Source: Fortiea contorta PCC 7126
GTDB taxonomy: Bacteria > Cyanobacteriota > Cyanobacteriia > Cyanobacteriales > Nostocaceae
Assembly (NCBI RefSeq): GCF_000332295.1
Contig: NZ_KB235931.1
Location: forward strand, 434,001-498,000
Reading direction: 5' to 3'
Length of the DNA stretch: 64,000 bases
Part shown: one piece after another, positions 16,992 to 26,165 of the stretch
Layout of the letters: each line of letters starts with the position of its first letter
How positions within the stretch are numbered: the first letter of the stretch is position 1
Notes under the pieces: generated by a model
Database searches by the model: none
The model's input: the letters and a program-made list of their open reading frames with translations, nothing else
What the model was told of the DNA's origin: nothing
Made by a program: the position numbers and the translations under genes

Positions 16992-18383
16992 ATGAATACC
17001 TTGACATTTTTCCGCAGCTTGAGAAATCCAATATTTGCAAGGCTGTACACTGCTCAAACCACTAGTTTATTGGGTGATGCGCTTACTTGGGTGGGTTTAG
17101 CACTTCTGGCCTTTGAGTTAGCTGGAAAGAATGCGGCGGTTTTGCTTTCAGTAGCTTTAACTCTGCGTGTCACTGCTTTTGTGTTGCTGTCTCCCCTTGC
17201 AGGTGCGATCGCAGACCGTCTTGATCGTAAAAAAATCATGGTTGTTACCCACACATTCAGAATGTTAATTGTGGGTCTGTTGCCTTTTGTAACGCAGATT
17301 TGGCAAGTTTACATATTGATATTTGCGCTGAACGTTTTTAATGCTTTTTTCACCCCAACTTACCAAGCCACAATTCCATTAGTGACGGGTGAGAATGACT
17401 ATCCACAAGCCATTGCTCTTTCGGCCGCTACTTATCAATTACTTGGTGTACTTGGCCCTGGTATTGCTGGAAGTGTCGCCGCCTTCATCGGTGCAAGACA
17501 AGTTTTCTTTTTGGATGCTCTCAGTTTTGCGATCGCGGCAGTCTTAATCTTCACTCTACCTGGTCAGCTCGTCGTTGCACAAAGTCAACAGCCTTCCAGA
17601 ACAACACGCCGAACATGGGGAGACATTAAAGACGGTACAACTCGCTTGCTTACAGATGCACCTATTCGTTACGCGCTAGCAATGCAGTTAGTCGCCTCAA
17701 TTGCCGGAGCGCAAATCTTAGTCAATACTGTTGGCTATGTCCAAGGTACACTTAAGTTTGGAGAAGTGCAGTACGGCTGGGTGATGGCAGCTTTTGGGAT
17801 TGGTGCAACCCTGTGTGCAGTTATTGTTGGTACGTTCAATAGAAGTTTGCCGCGTACAACGTTTGTTTTGATTGGTGCAACTTTGATCACCTTGGCTTTA
17901 TTGCCTGCTAACTACGCAAATTTGACACCATTGATGCTTTTATGGGTGGTGGCGGGTGCAGGGCAAAGTTTAGTGAATTTACCCACCCAGACATTAATTG
18001 CAGACCGCATCCCATCTGGTGTACAAGGGCGAGTTTATGGCGCACACTTTGCCTGGAGTCATCTTTGGTGGGCAATCTCATACCCTCTTGCCGGTTGGTT
18101 GGGAAGTAACTTTGCTGAACGTGAGTTTCTTTACGGTAGCTTAGTAGGCTTGATGCTGCTAGTGGTAGTGCAAATTACCCTTTCACCTCAACTGCATGAA
18201 CACGAACATCTCCACTATCCTAGTGTGCATGAACATAAACACATCCACGATGAACACCATCAGCATGATCACGATGAGGGGATGGCTATAGGCGAATCTC
18301 ACAACCATCTTCACGAACACACGACGATTCTCTATCACACTCACCCTCACACTAGGGACATTCACCATCGCCATAGTCATTGA
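16992..18383 (+). CDS. nrsD: NrsD/NreB-like MFS metal (nickel) exporter with His-rich tail
   Basis: 463 residues: a 12-helix major facilitator domain (about 10-395) with the loop 2-3 motif GAIADRLDRKKIM, followed by a ~65-residue cytosolic tail extremely rich in His (HEHEHLH, HEHKHIHDEHHQHDHDE, HTHPHTRDIHHRHSH). MFS proteins with such a tail include NrsD of Synechocystis and NreB, which lower cytosolic nickel; the tail binds the metal. No nrsBAC-type RND genes adjoin it. It lies next to the cobalt pair coaT/coaR, so the area handles Ni and Co. Nickel as substrate is inferred from the family. Confidence 0.8.
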   Translation: MNTLTFFRSLRNPIFARLYTAQTTSLLGDALTWVGLALLAFELAGKNAAVLLSVALTLRVTAFVLLSPLAGAIADRLDRKKIMVVTHTFRMLIVGLLPFVTQIWQVYILIFALNVFNAFFTPTYQATIPLVTGENDYPQAIALSAATYQLLGVLGPGIAGSVAAFIGARQVFFLDALSFAIAAVLIFTLPGQLVVAQSQQPSRTTRRTWGDIKDGTTRLLTDAPIRYALAMQLVASIAGAQILVNTVGYVQGTLKFGEVQYGWVMAAFGIGATLCAVIVGTFNRSLPRTTFVLIGATLITLALLPANYANLTPLMLLWVVAGAGQSLVNLPTQTLIADRIPSGVQGRVYGAHFAWSHLWWAISYPLAGWLGSNFAEREFLYGSLVGLMLLVVVQITLSPQLHEHEHLHYPSVHEHKHIHDEHHQHDHDEGMAIGESHNHLHEHTTILYHTHPHTRDIHHRHSH

Positions 18384-18445
18384 ACTGTTGTTGATAATCT
18401 TTGCTAAAGAGATTATTTGATAATGGCAGCTTTCAACTACCTCAC

Positions 18446-18580
18446 CAGGACTTACGCACTGAGGCTATCCTTTGAGGCTGGGTGAGGGTATAAGGGTTTT
18501 GAACACCAATACCCTTACACCCCCATACCCCTGCACCCTTACTCAAACCCTTGATTTTTCGTATTACTACGTAAGTCCTA
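18446..18580. mobile_element. MITE-like element with AGGACTTACG ends
   Basis: 135-bp element with 13-bp terminal inverted repeats CAGGACTTACGCA / TACGTAAGTCCTA (two mismatches). The pentamer CTCAC directly flanks both sides (18441-18445 and 18581-18585) and looks like a target duplication. The inside is a C-rich run with a repeated ACCCTTA/ATACCC pattern and no gene. The rest of the interval to 18708 holds no supported ORF. Confidence 0.6.
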
Positions 18581-18708
18581 CTCACAACACTGACGATAAC
18601 GTTGTTCGAGTTCTTCAACCTTCATGTGAGGTTGAATTTTTACAAGTTTCGGCATTGGCGATCGCACCTGGTAAACGCACACTTAGTTTATTAAACACTC
18701 TGAACTCA

Positions 18709-20634
18709 TTAACTTCTTAGTAATCGCAATCCGCTCAACGTCACTAAAACTGTAGAGCCTTCATGTCCCAAAACACCAAGTGGCAGAGTCATATTGCCAG
18801 CAAAGTTGAGAGTTAGCAAAATTACCACAAAACTGAGGGCAAAAACAATATTTTGTTTGACAATGCTTTGAGAGCGACGACCCAGACGAATTGCGTGTTC
18901 TAATCGCTCCAATCGATCGGCCATTAATACAATATCTGCGGTTTCTAGTGCTACATCACTGCCTGCGGCTCCCATCGCAATTCCGACCGATGCCTGGGCT
19001 AAGGCGGGTGCATCATTGATACCATCCCCAACCATTGCTACAGTTTGGTATTGCTTTTGCAACTGTTGAATCACACCGACTTTATCTTCTGGCAAGAGTT
19101 CTGCGTAAACTTGGTCTACCCCAACCTGTTGAGCAATGCTGTGAGCAGTGCGCGAGTTATCCCCTGTCAGCATGACAATCCGTTCAATTCCCAGACGTTT
19201 CAACCGAGCGATCGCTTGGGCTGCCGAAGGTCGCACGGTATCGGCAACGGCAATGATGCCTAGAACCTCTCCCGCATAGGCAACCCATACTACTGTTTTT
19301 CCTTCTGCTTCCCACTGCTGGCTTTGCTCAGTCAATGCTCTTGAAACAAGCTCCGCTTGTGCCTGGACAAAAGTAGCTTTTCCAACCACTGCTATCTGAT
19401 GATCAATTTTTCCAGTAATTCCTCGCCCGGCTTGCGCTTGACCGTTGACCGCTTCCACCCAGGTCAGATTCTGTTGACGAGCAGCCTGAACGATCGCTTC
19501 ACCAATGGGATGCTCAGACAAACTCTCCAACGCCGCAGCCACTTGAAGCAGTTGGTCAGTGGATTGCTGGGTTGCCATAACATCAACCACCATGAGCTTA
19601 CCCATTGTCAGCGTTCCGGTTTTATCAAAGGCGATCGCCCTCACTTGCCCGATCCGTTCCAATTGCGCCCCATTTTTGAACAAAATTCCATGCCGCGCCC
19701 CATTGGCAATCCCCGATAGCAGAGTTGGCATAATAGATGCCATCAGCGCACAGGGCGAAGCAACGACAAGAAAAATTAAGGCCCGATAAATCGTATCTTC
19801 CCAGTTCCAGCCCAATAGGAAAGGAGGCAAAGTTCCTAGCAAGATACCTGCAATGACAATAACCTTCGCATAGCCTCGCTCAAATCGTTCAATAAACTGC
19901 TGAGAAGGCGGCGCTTCATTTTGGGCTTGCTGAACGAGACGGATGACTCGCTGAATCAAGCTACTTTCGGGCGGTTGATGAATCTTGAGCCGCAGCGCAC
20001 CACTGCCATTGATCGTGCCTGCAAAAACTTCATCACCAACGGTTTTCTCTACAGGAATCGATTCTCCTGTGATTGAAGCCTGGTTCAACGTACTGAATCC
20101 TTCCATCACCAAACCATCGGTCGGCACTAATTCTCCCGGTTTGACCAAGACTTGATCGCCTATCTTTAGCTCAGAAATCGGTATAGTTTGTTCCTGCCCG
20201 TTCCGCATCACTCGCGCTGTATCGGTGGTTAAACTCATCAACCCCTGAATACTCCGCTCCGTTCGCTGCATGGCATATCCTTCAAGTGCGCCACTAATCG
20301 CAAAAATCAGGATGAGGACAGCACCATCCACAATCATGTAATATTCCCGCCGCCATAGCCCCAGACCTGCGGCTCCCAGGGCTGCCACAATCATCAGCAA
20401 GTCTACATCGAGTTCTTTTTCTTTAAATAGGGTTGTCAAGCCTTCACGCGCACTCTCAAACCCACCAATCACGTAAGCAGCGGTCAGAATGAAGAGGGCG
20501 GCTCCAATCCAGCCAAAGTTGAGCATTTGCCAGCCCAGGAAAACCAGAACTGCACAAGAGATCGCCGCGACTGCATCGGGGTGTTCCTTCAGGGGGTTGA
20601 GAAAGCGAAGGCGGAAAGGGGAAGCAGAAACCAT
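18709..20634 (-). CDS. coaT: CoaT, cobalt-exporting P1B-4-type ATPase
   Basis: 641 residues without an N-terminal HMA domain. Motifs in order: actuator TGES, the intramembrane metal motif SPC (VVASPCALMAS) instead of CPC, phosphorylation site DKTGTLT, HP motif SEHPIG, ATP-binding GDN and GDGINDAPAL, and HEGST in the last membrane helix (LGHEGSTVLVTLSGLRLL). SPC plus HEGST defines the P1B-4 group, which includes cyanobacterial CoaT. It pumps Co2+ out of the cytosol at the inner membrane. It is divergent from coaR across an 83-bp promoter region with a dyad, the arrangement known in Synechocystis. Confidence 0.93.
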   Translation of the reverse strand: MVSASPFRLRFLNPLKEHPDAVAAISCAVLVFLGWQMLNFGWIGAALFILTAAYVIGGFESAREGLTTLFKEKELDVDLLMIVAALGAAGLGLWRREYYMIVDGAVLILIFAISGALEGYAMQRTERSIQGLMSLTTDTARVMRNGQEQTIPISELKIGDQVLVKPGELVPTDGLVMEGFSTLNQASITGESIPVEKTVGDEVFAGTINGSGALRLKIHQPPESSLIQRVIRLVQQAQNEAPPSQQFIERFERGYAKVIVIAGILLGTLPPFLLGWNWEDTIYRALIFLVVASPCALMASIMPTLLSGIANGARHGILFKNGAQLERIGQVRAIAFDKTGTLTMGKLMVVDVMATQQSTDQLLQVAAALESLSEHPIGEAIVQAARQQNLTWVEAVNGQAQAGRGITGKIDHQIAVVGKATFVQAQAELVSRALTEQSQQWEAEGKTVVWVAYAGEVLGIIAVADTVRPSAAQAIARLKRLGIERIVMLTGDNSRTAHSIAQQVGVDQVYAELLPEDKVGVIQQLQKQYQTVAMVGDGINDAPALAQASVGIAMGAAGSDVALETADIVLMADRLERLEHAIRLGRRSQSIVKQNIVFALSFVVILLTLNFAGNMTLPLGVLGHEGSTVLVTLSGLRLLRS

Positions 20635-20671
20635 TTCTGAAAACGTCCAAATTGATATCCTTCCACCTTAC

Positions 20672-20699
20672 ACATTGACATTGGTGTCAATGTCAATGT
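20672..20699 (-). promoter_or_regulatory. coaT: CoaR operator within the coaT promoter
   Basis: Perfect 11-bp inverted repeat ACATTGACATT / AATGTCAATGT with a 6-nt centre. On the coaT strand, TTGACA and TAAGGT can be read as -35 and -10 boxes 20 bp apart, with the dyad filling most of the overlong spacer. This is the classic layout for MerR-family activators, which twist such promoters into an active shape. Metal-responsive activation of coaT by CoaR is therefore expected. Confidence 0.8.
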
Positions 20700-20717
20700 T
20701 TCGAGTAAACTAAGAGC

Positions 20718-21830
20718 ATGAAGACTGAACATCTGACGATTAAAGAATTGACGGATACGGTTGGGGGTGGCGTTACCCCTCGGATGGTGCGGCACTATCA
20801 TATGCTAGGGTTGCTACCACCCGTAAAACGTTCAGAAGGCAACTACCGCCTTTACACCCAGCAAGATGTACAACGGCTGCAACGGGTAATAGCACTGAAA
20901 CAACAAGGGTTTCAGTTGTCCCATATTCGCCAGCTATTAGACAGCCATTCAGAGGAAACGATTGATCCGACTTTGATGGCTCAATTGCAGCAGCAATATC
21001 GTTCCGTTATTCAGCAGATTACCCGGTTGCGCCAAACCGCATCCGCATTGGAGGGATTGCTGGGGCAAGATCGTGATTGTCAGATTACGCAAGCCGAAGC
21101 TCTGGCACAACTAAAGCAATTGGAAGTTGATGCTCAGGAGGGTTTGGGTAAGCTAGATCAACTTTGGATAAACTTGGATGCGGAGACAACCACCCACCCC
21201 GAAGCGTTTCAAGAATCTTTGCAGCGGCTGCTCCCCGATTTATCTCACTATTCTGAAATCACGGTACATTTGTTGCATCAACTTGTGCTGGCGTGTGGAG
21301 ATGTCAGCTTAGTCAATTTCGTTCAATTGAGTCGAGATGCGATCTCTGCTGCATGGGATGCGCTCAAATTCGGGTGTTCTGTAGTGACAGATGTGCCAGC
21401 CGTAGCTGCCACGTTGGATCACACGCGGTTGGCTCATTTAGGATGTCCCGTTGAAGCACTGATTGATGATCCTCACATCACAGGGGCAAGTGAGGCAGAA
21501 CAGGCATTTTGGGATCATCACCTCTGGCAGAAACGACTACAACAAATTCCAAAGGGGTGTGTACTCGTGATTGGATACGCCCCTTCGGTACTGCTCACTA
21601 CCTGTCAGTTGATTGAGCAGCAGCAAATTCAACCAGCTTTTGTAATTGGAATGCCGATCGGATTTAGTCATGCCCCAGCAGCAAAGCGACGATTAATGGA
21701 AACACAAATTCCTTACATCACGATTCAAGGCAGTCTCGGTGGTGGACTTTTAGCTGCGATGACGTTAAACGCATTGGTTGAAACATTGATTGAAAAGCCA
21801 GATTGCCACTGCTATCTCACTCGTCCGTAG
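20718..21830 (+). CDS. coaR: CoaR, MerR-type cobalt sensor with precorrin isomerase-like domain
   Basis: 370 residues. N-terminal MerR winged helix (about 7-80: TPRMVRHYHMLGLLPPVKRSEGNYRLYTQQDVQRL), a coiled-coil linker (about 85-150), and a C-terminal CobH/CbiC-like precorrin-8x methylmutase domain (about 170-355: SRDAISAAWDALKFGCSVVTDVPAV, GCVLVIGYAPSVL, FVIGMPIGFSHAPAAKRRL). It ends with the CHC motif (CHCYLTRP) that serves as the cobalt-sensing site in CoaR. It would activate coaT when cobalt is high, possibly tuned by B12 intermediates. Translation starts 19 bp from the coaT operator. Confidence 0.94.
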   Translation: MKTEHLTIKELTDTVGGGVTPRMVRHYHMLGLLPPVKRSEGNYRLYTQQDVQRLQRVIALKQQGFQLSHIRQLLDSHSEETIDPTLMAQLQQQYRSVIQQITRLRQTASALEGLLGQDRDCQITQAEALAQLKQLEVDAQEGLGKLDQLWINLDAETTTHPEAFQESLQRLLPDLSHYSEITVHLLHQLVLACGDVSLVNFVQLSRDAISAAWDALKFGCSVVTDVPAVAATLDHTRLAHLGCPVEALIDDPHITGASEAEQAFWDHHLWQKRLQQIPKGCVLVIGYAPSVLLTTCQLIEQQQIQPAFVIGMPIGFSHAPAAKRRLMETQIPYITIQGSLGGGLLAAMTLNALVETLIEKPDCHCYLTRP

Positions 21831-21869
21831 TATCAGAAAAATTTAGTATGAACAACAGAAATCATCCAA

Positions 21870-21975
21870 TCATCTCCTCAAACCAATGAACATAAATAAC
21901 ACAACAGTTGGAGCAACTGCAAGCACTGCGGCAACCGTAAAAATTGCTCCAAATTGAGGTTTCTCGAAGTCGATA
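21870..21975 (-). pseudogene. Possible 3' remnant of a membrane protein gene
   Basis: On the minus strand a 34-codon frame reads FEKPQFGAIFTVAAVLAVAPTVVLFMF and ends GLRR-stop, one clean membrane helix. It resembles the last helix of transporter permeases but is too short to assign, and no upstream part is present. It lies in the interval between coaR and the broken MFS gene. Confidence 0.2.
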
Positions 21976-21977
21976 GA

Positions 21978-22016
21978 ATTTCATTCTGATTTCATCGTCA
22001 AGTGTGATGATAATAA
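21978..22016 (+). promoter_or_regulatory. Box B promoter 1 (before the MFS pseudogene)
   Basis: Direct repeat ATTTCAT-TCTG-ATTTCAT, then exactly 15 nt, then TAATAA. Same architecture as six other sites in this window (32036, 34641, 46782, 55631, 60698, 62865). The -10-like hexamer ends 49 nt before the TTG start and 79 nt before the GTG start of the MFS gene. Confidence 0.75.
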
Positions 22017-22064
22017 ATGCAATTAATTGTGATTTAACAATTACAGCTTTCTCTTAGCACCGAA

Positions 22065-23319
22065 TTGCCAGTCATCAACTCAAAGGTAACAGCAGTGACA
22101 ACAAAAACTTTTCAAACCATCCCTCGTAATGTTTGGGTTTTGGGATTTGTCAGCTTGTTAACTGATATTAGTTCTGAGATGATTCATTCGGTGTTGCCGT
22201 TATTTTTAGTTTCGGCATTAGGAGCAAATTTGCTAACAGTTGGGTGGATTGAGGGAATTGCAGAATCAACTGCTTCTGTACTGAAAGTTTTTTCAGGAGC
22301 CTTAAGTGATTATTTAGGACAGCGTAAGAAATTAGCTGTTGTTGGTTATGGATTATCTACCTTAGTTAAACCCCTGTTCGCATTGGCAACAAGTCCTGCT
22401 TGGGTATTGATGGCTCGTTTTGGCGTTAGCGAAGCTCCTCCGTTAGGAGGCTCGCGTTGGTAAGGGAATTCGTGTAGCTCCCCGCGATGCAATAGTAGCA
22501 GATGTTACCGATAGCGCTAATCGTGGAGCCGCCTATGGTTTGCGGCAATCTTTAGACACCATCGGCGCATTTACTGGGCCACTACTTGCATTCATATTGA
22601 TGTCTTTTTCAGGACAGAACTTTCGTCTAGTTTTCTGGTTAGCGCTGCTTCCCGGTATTTTAGCAGTAGCCCTTTTGGCAAATGGCGTGCGCGAAACTGA
22701 CAATAGAAATAATCAAAGGCAGAATAATCCTCTACATTGGTCTGCTTTGCAAAGTTTGGGTAAAAGCTACTGGGTGCTAGTTGCGGTTGCACTACTATTT
22801 AATCTCGGTAACTCTAGCGATGCTTTTCTATTGCTGCAAGCACAGCAAGCTGGAGTATCCACCTCACTAGTACCACTCACCCTAGTTGTAATGAATATAG
22901 CTTACTCTCTCAGTGCTTATCCAGTAGGATTGCTATCTGACCGCATTGGTAGATTGGGGCTGCTAGTGGGTGGATATTGTGTGTATGCTTTAGCATATCT
23001 GGGTTTTGCATTTGTTGATGCTCCTTGGCAGGTGTGGGGACTGTTTGGGCTGTATGGGCTGCATCAGGGCATGAGTCAGGGCATATTGTTAGCACTGGTA
23101 GCAGATAGAGTTCCGTCTCATCTGCGGGGTACTGCTTTTGGGTTAGTTAATTTGGCTACTGGTGTAGCGCTCTTACCAGCCAGCCTGTTAGGAGGTGTTT
23201 TGTGGCAAACAATCAGTCCAAAAGCAACTTTCATCGCTGGAAGTATTTTCGCTTTGAGTGCGATCGCATTACTGCTGATATTTGAAGGCGAAAGACGGAA
23301 ATCAGTAGGTAGAGATTAA
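22065..23319 (+). pseudogene. MFS transporter gene frameshifted by a palindromic insert
   Basis: Two frames together form one 12-helix MFS protein. The first (to 22463) covers helices 1-4 (FVSLLTDISSEMIHSVLPLFL ... LMARF). The second resumes with GKGIRVAPRDAIVAD, a highly conserved loop of this MFS subfamily, and runs to 23319. Between them, positions 22424-22460 hold a 37-nt GC-rich palindrome that shifts the frame and creates TAA at 22461. The expected VDR-type residues before GKGIR are missing, so a few codons were replaced. Likely start is GTG at 22095 (VTTKTFQTIPRNVWVLGF). The substrate is unknown; the gene stands behind a Box B promoter among metal genes. Confidence 0.8.
22424..22460. 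repeat. 37-nt palindromic insert disrupting the MFS gene
   Basis: Sequence CGTTAGCGAAGCTCCTCC followed by GTTA and GGAGGCTCGCG folds into an imperfect hairpin of the GCGTTAGCGAAGC type that is scattered through cyanobacterial genomes. 37 is not a multiple of 3, hence the frameshift. Confidence 0.75.
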
Positions 23320-23341
23320 AAATCTTCATTGCCAGCCATAT

Positions 23342-23374
23342 CTTTTCAAGTTCTTGACTTTTTCTCCCTACGAT
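23342..23374 (+). promoter_or_regulatory. Box A promoter 1 (before COG4705 gene 1 and the two-component genes)
   Basis: CTTTTCAAGTTCTTGAC, then exactly 10 nt, then TACGAT. The 17-mer can be read as two 7-bp half-sites (CTTTTCA, CTTGACT) with a 4-nt linker, an 11-bp period typical of PhoB/OmpR-type response-regulator sites close to a -10 box. Five more copies lie at 30188, 30307, 33129, 34467 and 41328. Confidence 0.78.
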
Positions 23375-23427
23375 GAGCCTGCAAGTTCAGACAACATACG
23401 GTAGTCCAGCAGCAAGTAGGAGCAATA

Positions 23428-24171
23428 ATGAACAAAGTTGCAAAAGTCACAATTTTCTTTTGGATTATGAAGATCATTGCCACGACGCTGGGCGAGACGG
23501 CAGGTGACTTCATCTCAATGTCTCTGGGGCTTGGGTATTACGTAGCCTTTGCCGTAACTTTTGCCATTCTGGCTATTCTTCTGTTTTTTCAAATTCAATC
23601 GGACAGATATCGTCCAGCCCTTTACTGGGTGGCCATCATCGCAACAACCACAGCAGGAACTGAAGTTTCAGACCTGATGGATCGATCGCTTGGGCTAGGC
23701 TACGCAATGGGATCGCTGATCTTGGTAGCCTGTCTGTTGAGCGTTCTTGCCATCTGGTATTACCGGGATCGAGATTTGAGTGTTTATCCAATCGTGAGGA
23801 AAGACGCAGAGACAACGTATTGGCTGGCGATTGTGTTCTCCAACAGTTTGGGAACAGCCTTTGGTGATTTTCTGACAAGCAACTTAGGACTGAGCTATAT
23901 CCAGGGCGCATTCGTGACAGCCAGCGTCATTGGTGTTGTCATCGCCCTTCACTACGTAACAAAGTTGAGCGATATTCTCCTATTCTGGCTCGCGTTCATC
24001 TTCACGCGCCCCTTCGGAGCCACCTTCGGAGATTTTCTGACCAAACCAGTCAAAGATGGCGGTCTATCACTGCCAAGGGGCTATGCTTCAGCGATCGCTT
24101 TTATCCTGCTGGCAGTTGTCCTCTTCTTTTCCGTGCGAAATGATAAAAAAGTGCGTTACCCAATTGAGTGA
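23428..24171 (+). CDS. COG4705-type membrane protein, copy 1
   Basis: 247 residues, about eight membrane helices, function unknown. It contains four repeats of [FY]W-x9-G-x4-D: W12/G22/D27, W67/G77/D82, W132/G142/D147 and W187/G197/D202, always with the same internal spacing. Repeat distances are 55, 65 and 55, so the protein looks like a duplicated pair of duplicated helix hairpins. The buried Asp and Gly in each repeat suggest a transport path, but that is inference. A paralogue lies at 33230. A Box A promoter precedes it, and a response regulator and kinase follow 59 nt downstream on the same strand. Confidence 0.72.
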   Translation: MNKVAKVTIFFWIMKIIATTLGETAGDFISMSLGLGYYVAFAVTFAILAILLFFQIQSDRYRPALYWVAIIATTTAGTEVSDLMDRSLGLGYAMGSLILVACLLSVLAIWYYRDRDLSVYPIVRKDAETTYWLAIVFSNSLGTAFGDFLTSNLGLSYIQGAFVTASVIGVVIALHYVTKLSDILLFWLAFIFTRPFGATFGDFLTKPVKDGGLSLPRGYASAIAFILLAVVLFFSVRNDKKVRYPIE

Positions 24172-24230
24172 TGCGTTTAAGCAGATAGATGACTATTTTT
24201 TGTTAAATACAAAATAAATAGTATAGAAAT

Positions 24231-24905
24231 ATGAGAATTTTAATAGTTGAAGATGACGATCGCATCGCTAAACCCTTAGCTGAAGATTTAAAACATCAAC
24301 ATCATGCTGTTGATATTGCTGGTGATGGAATTGAAGGTTGGGAATACGCCCAAGCAGGTAATTATGATTTAATTTTATTAGATTTAATGTTGCCGCGCTT
24401 AGATGGAATCACTCTCTGTAAACGGCTACGTGCTTCTAATTGTAACGCTTTTATTCTGATGTTGACAGCACGAGATACAACCCCAGATAAAATAATTGGA
24501 CTTGATGCTGGTGCAGATGATTATTTAGTTAAACCATTTGAACTAGAAGAATTAGCAGCACGAATTCGAGCTTTATCTCGAAGGAGTCCAGAAACTCGCC
24601 AATTAATTTTAATTCATGGTGAGCTACAACTAGACCCTAGTAATTGTCATGTCACTTATGCAGATAAGCCTTTATCATTAACACCCAAAGAATACATGAT
24701 ATTGGAATGTTTTTTGAAAAATCCTACTCAAATTTTGACTCGCTCGGCAATTTTAGATAAATTGTGGGAGTTTGATAAATTATCTGGAGAGGAAACCGTT
24801 AAAACTCACATTACAAATTTAAGAAAGAAACTGAGAGCGATAGGAAGTTCAGAAGATTTTATCGAAACTGTCTACGGTGTTGGTTATCGTCTGTGTCCTA
24901 AGTGA
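24231..24905 (+). CDS. OmpR-family response regulator
   Basis: 224 residues. Receiver domain 1-115 with acidic pocket E7/D8/D9, phospho-acceptor D51 (LILLDLMLP), T79-region LTARD and K101 (DDYLVKPF). A winged-helix DNA-binding domain covers about 128-222, with the recognition helix in ETVKTHITNLRKKL and wing GVGYRL. It is 15 nt before its kinase and 59 nt after COG4705 copy 1, so all three may share the Box A promoter at 23342. An autoregulatory loop in which this protein binds Box A is a reasonable hypothesis but is not shown by sequence alone. Confidence 0.92.
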   Translation: MRILIVEDDDRIAKPLAEDLKHQHHAVDIAGDGIEGWEYAQAGNYDLILLDLMLPRLDGITLCKRLRASNCNAFILMLTARDTTPDKIIGLDAGADDYLVKPFELEELAARIRALSRRSPETRQLILIHGELQLDPSNCHVTYADKPLSLTPKEYMILECFLKNPTQILTRSAILDKLWEFDKLSGEETVKTHITNLRKKLRAIGSSEDFIETVYGVGYRLCPK

Positions 24906-24920
24906 AGGCAAATTTAACTT

Positions 24921-26165
24921 ATGTTTGAAAAAATTCGCCGTCGTTTACTGTTGTCTTATTTAATCGTATTGTCACTAATCTTAGGTGGATTTGCAATTGC
25001 TGTTCGGATTGTCTTTACCCATAGCCTCCATAAACAACAAACAGAGAAACTTGCTGCATTAGCACAAGTTGCTGCTGCTAATGCAGAGTTTGATAATGGG
25101 AGAATTAAAATTGAAAATGACTTACCTCAAGATAAATTATTTGAAAATCATCAAGGATTAAACTGGTTTGATACTAAAGGTAATCTAATCGAAAAACAGG
25201 GACAAGATATTTTAAGTTTACCTGTTCATGTAACAGAAGGAGAACAAATTAATACAGTTGGTAAAAATCGTGTCCAGTCTGTCACTTTACCAATTATTAG
25301 TAGTGACGATAAACAATTCATTGGGTATGTAAGAGCCAGTCAATCTTTAGAAGAATTTGATGAAACTTTAAATAAATTAGATTTGGGATTAGGTGGTGGA
25401 ATAGTTGTAGCTTTGATTATTAGTAGTGTTGGTGGAGTTTGGCTGACTCGTCAAGCTATGCAACCAATTGAAGAGAGCTTTGAACGCTTGAAACAGTTTA
25501 CTGCGGATGCTTCCCATGAACTCCGCAGTCCTTTAATGGCGATTAAAAGTAATGCAGGGGTAGCACTAAAGTATCCAGAAGGAATGCGAGAAACTGATGC
25601 AGAAAAATTTCAGGCTATTTCTAGTGCTACGAACCAAATGACTCGCCTCACTGAAGATTTACTATTTTTAGCTCGTCATGATAATATTCCTAACCGTAGT
25701 AAAGAAACTGTTAATCTCAGTTCAATTTTAAATAACTTAGTACAACTATATCAACCGCAAGCGATCGCTAAACAAATTAATCTCAAAAGTCAATTAATTG
25801 AAAAGCTTTATCTATTAGGTGATACAAATCAAATAACACGATTATTTACTAATTTAATTCAAAATGCTATACATTACACACCGTCAGAAGGGATAGTAGA
25901 AATCACAGCTAATCGTTCTGCTTCAGACATAGTAGTTAATGTTCAAGATACAGGTGTAGGAATTGCACCAAAAGATTTAGGAAATATTTTTGAACGTTTT
26001 TGGCGAGCAGATAAATCACGTTCTTATAATTCTGGTGGTTCTGGTTTAGGGTTGGCTATTGCTCAAGCTATTGCTCAAAATCACGGTGGATTAATTACCG
26101 TCACAAGTCAATTGGGAATTGGAAGTTGTTTTACAGTGCGTTTACCAGCAAGTTCTCTTAATTAA
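24921..26165 (+). CDS. Sensor histidine kinase partnered with the response regulator at 24231
   Basis: 414 residues: membrane helix at about 8-32, a ~120-residue periplasmic sensor (33-152), second helix at about 155-178, then a HisKA dimerisation domain with phospho-acceptor H199 in DASHELRSPL and a HATPase domain with N box (TNLIQNAIHYTP), G1 (VQDTGVGIAP), F box (FERFWRAD) and G2 (GSGLGLAIAQAI). All catalytic boxes are intact. The HAMP linker is short or absent. The sensor domain has no recognised fold and no metal-binding cluster. Its end overlaps the convergent DUF2127 gene by 4 bp. Confidence 0.92.
   Translation: MFEKIRRRLLLSYLIVLSLILGGFAIAVRIVFTHSLHKQQTEKLAALAQVAAANAEFDNGRIKIENDLPQDKLFENHQGLNWFDTKGNLIEKQGQDILSLPVHVTEGEQINTVGKNRVQSVTLPIISSDDKQFIGYVRASQSLEEFDETLNKLDLGLGGGIVVALIISSVGGVWLTRQAMQPIEESFERLKQFTADASHELRSPLMAIKSNAGVALKYPEGMRETDAEKFQAISSATNQMTRLTEDLLFLARHDNIPNRSKETVNLSSILNNLVQLYQPQAIAKQINLKSQLIEKLYLLGDTNQITRLFTNLIQNAIHYTPSEGIVEITANRSASDIVVNVQDTGVGIAPKDLGNIFERFWRADKSRSYNSGGSGLGLAIAQAIAQNHGGLITVTSQLGIGSCFTVRLPASSLN

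Noticed and set aside
18605-18625. TTCGAGTTCTTCAAC near the MITE as a Box A
   Set aside because: One extra base breaks the spacing, and no gene start follows on that strand.
18472-18720. 82-codon frame between the NrsD-like and coaT genes
   Set aside because: It starts inside the MITE-like element and has no family resemblance.
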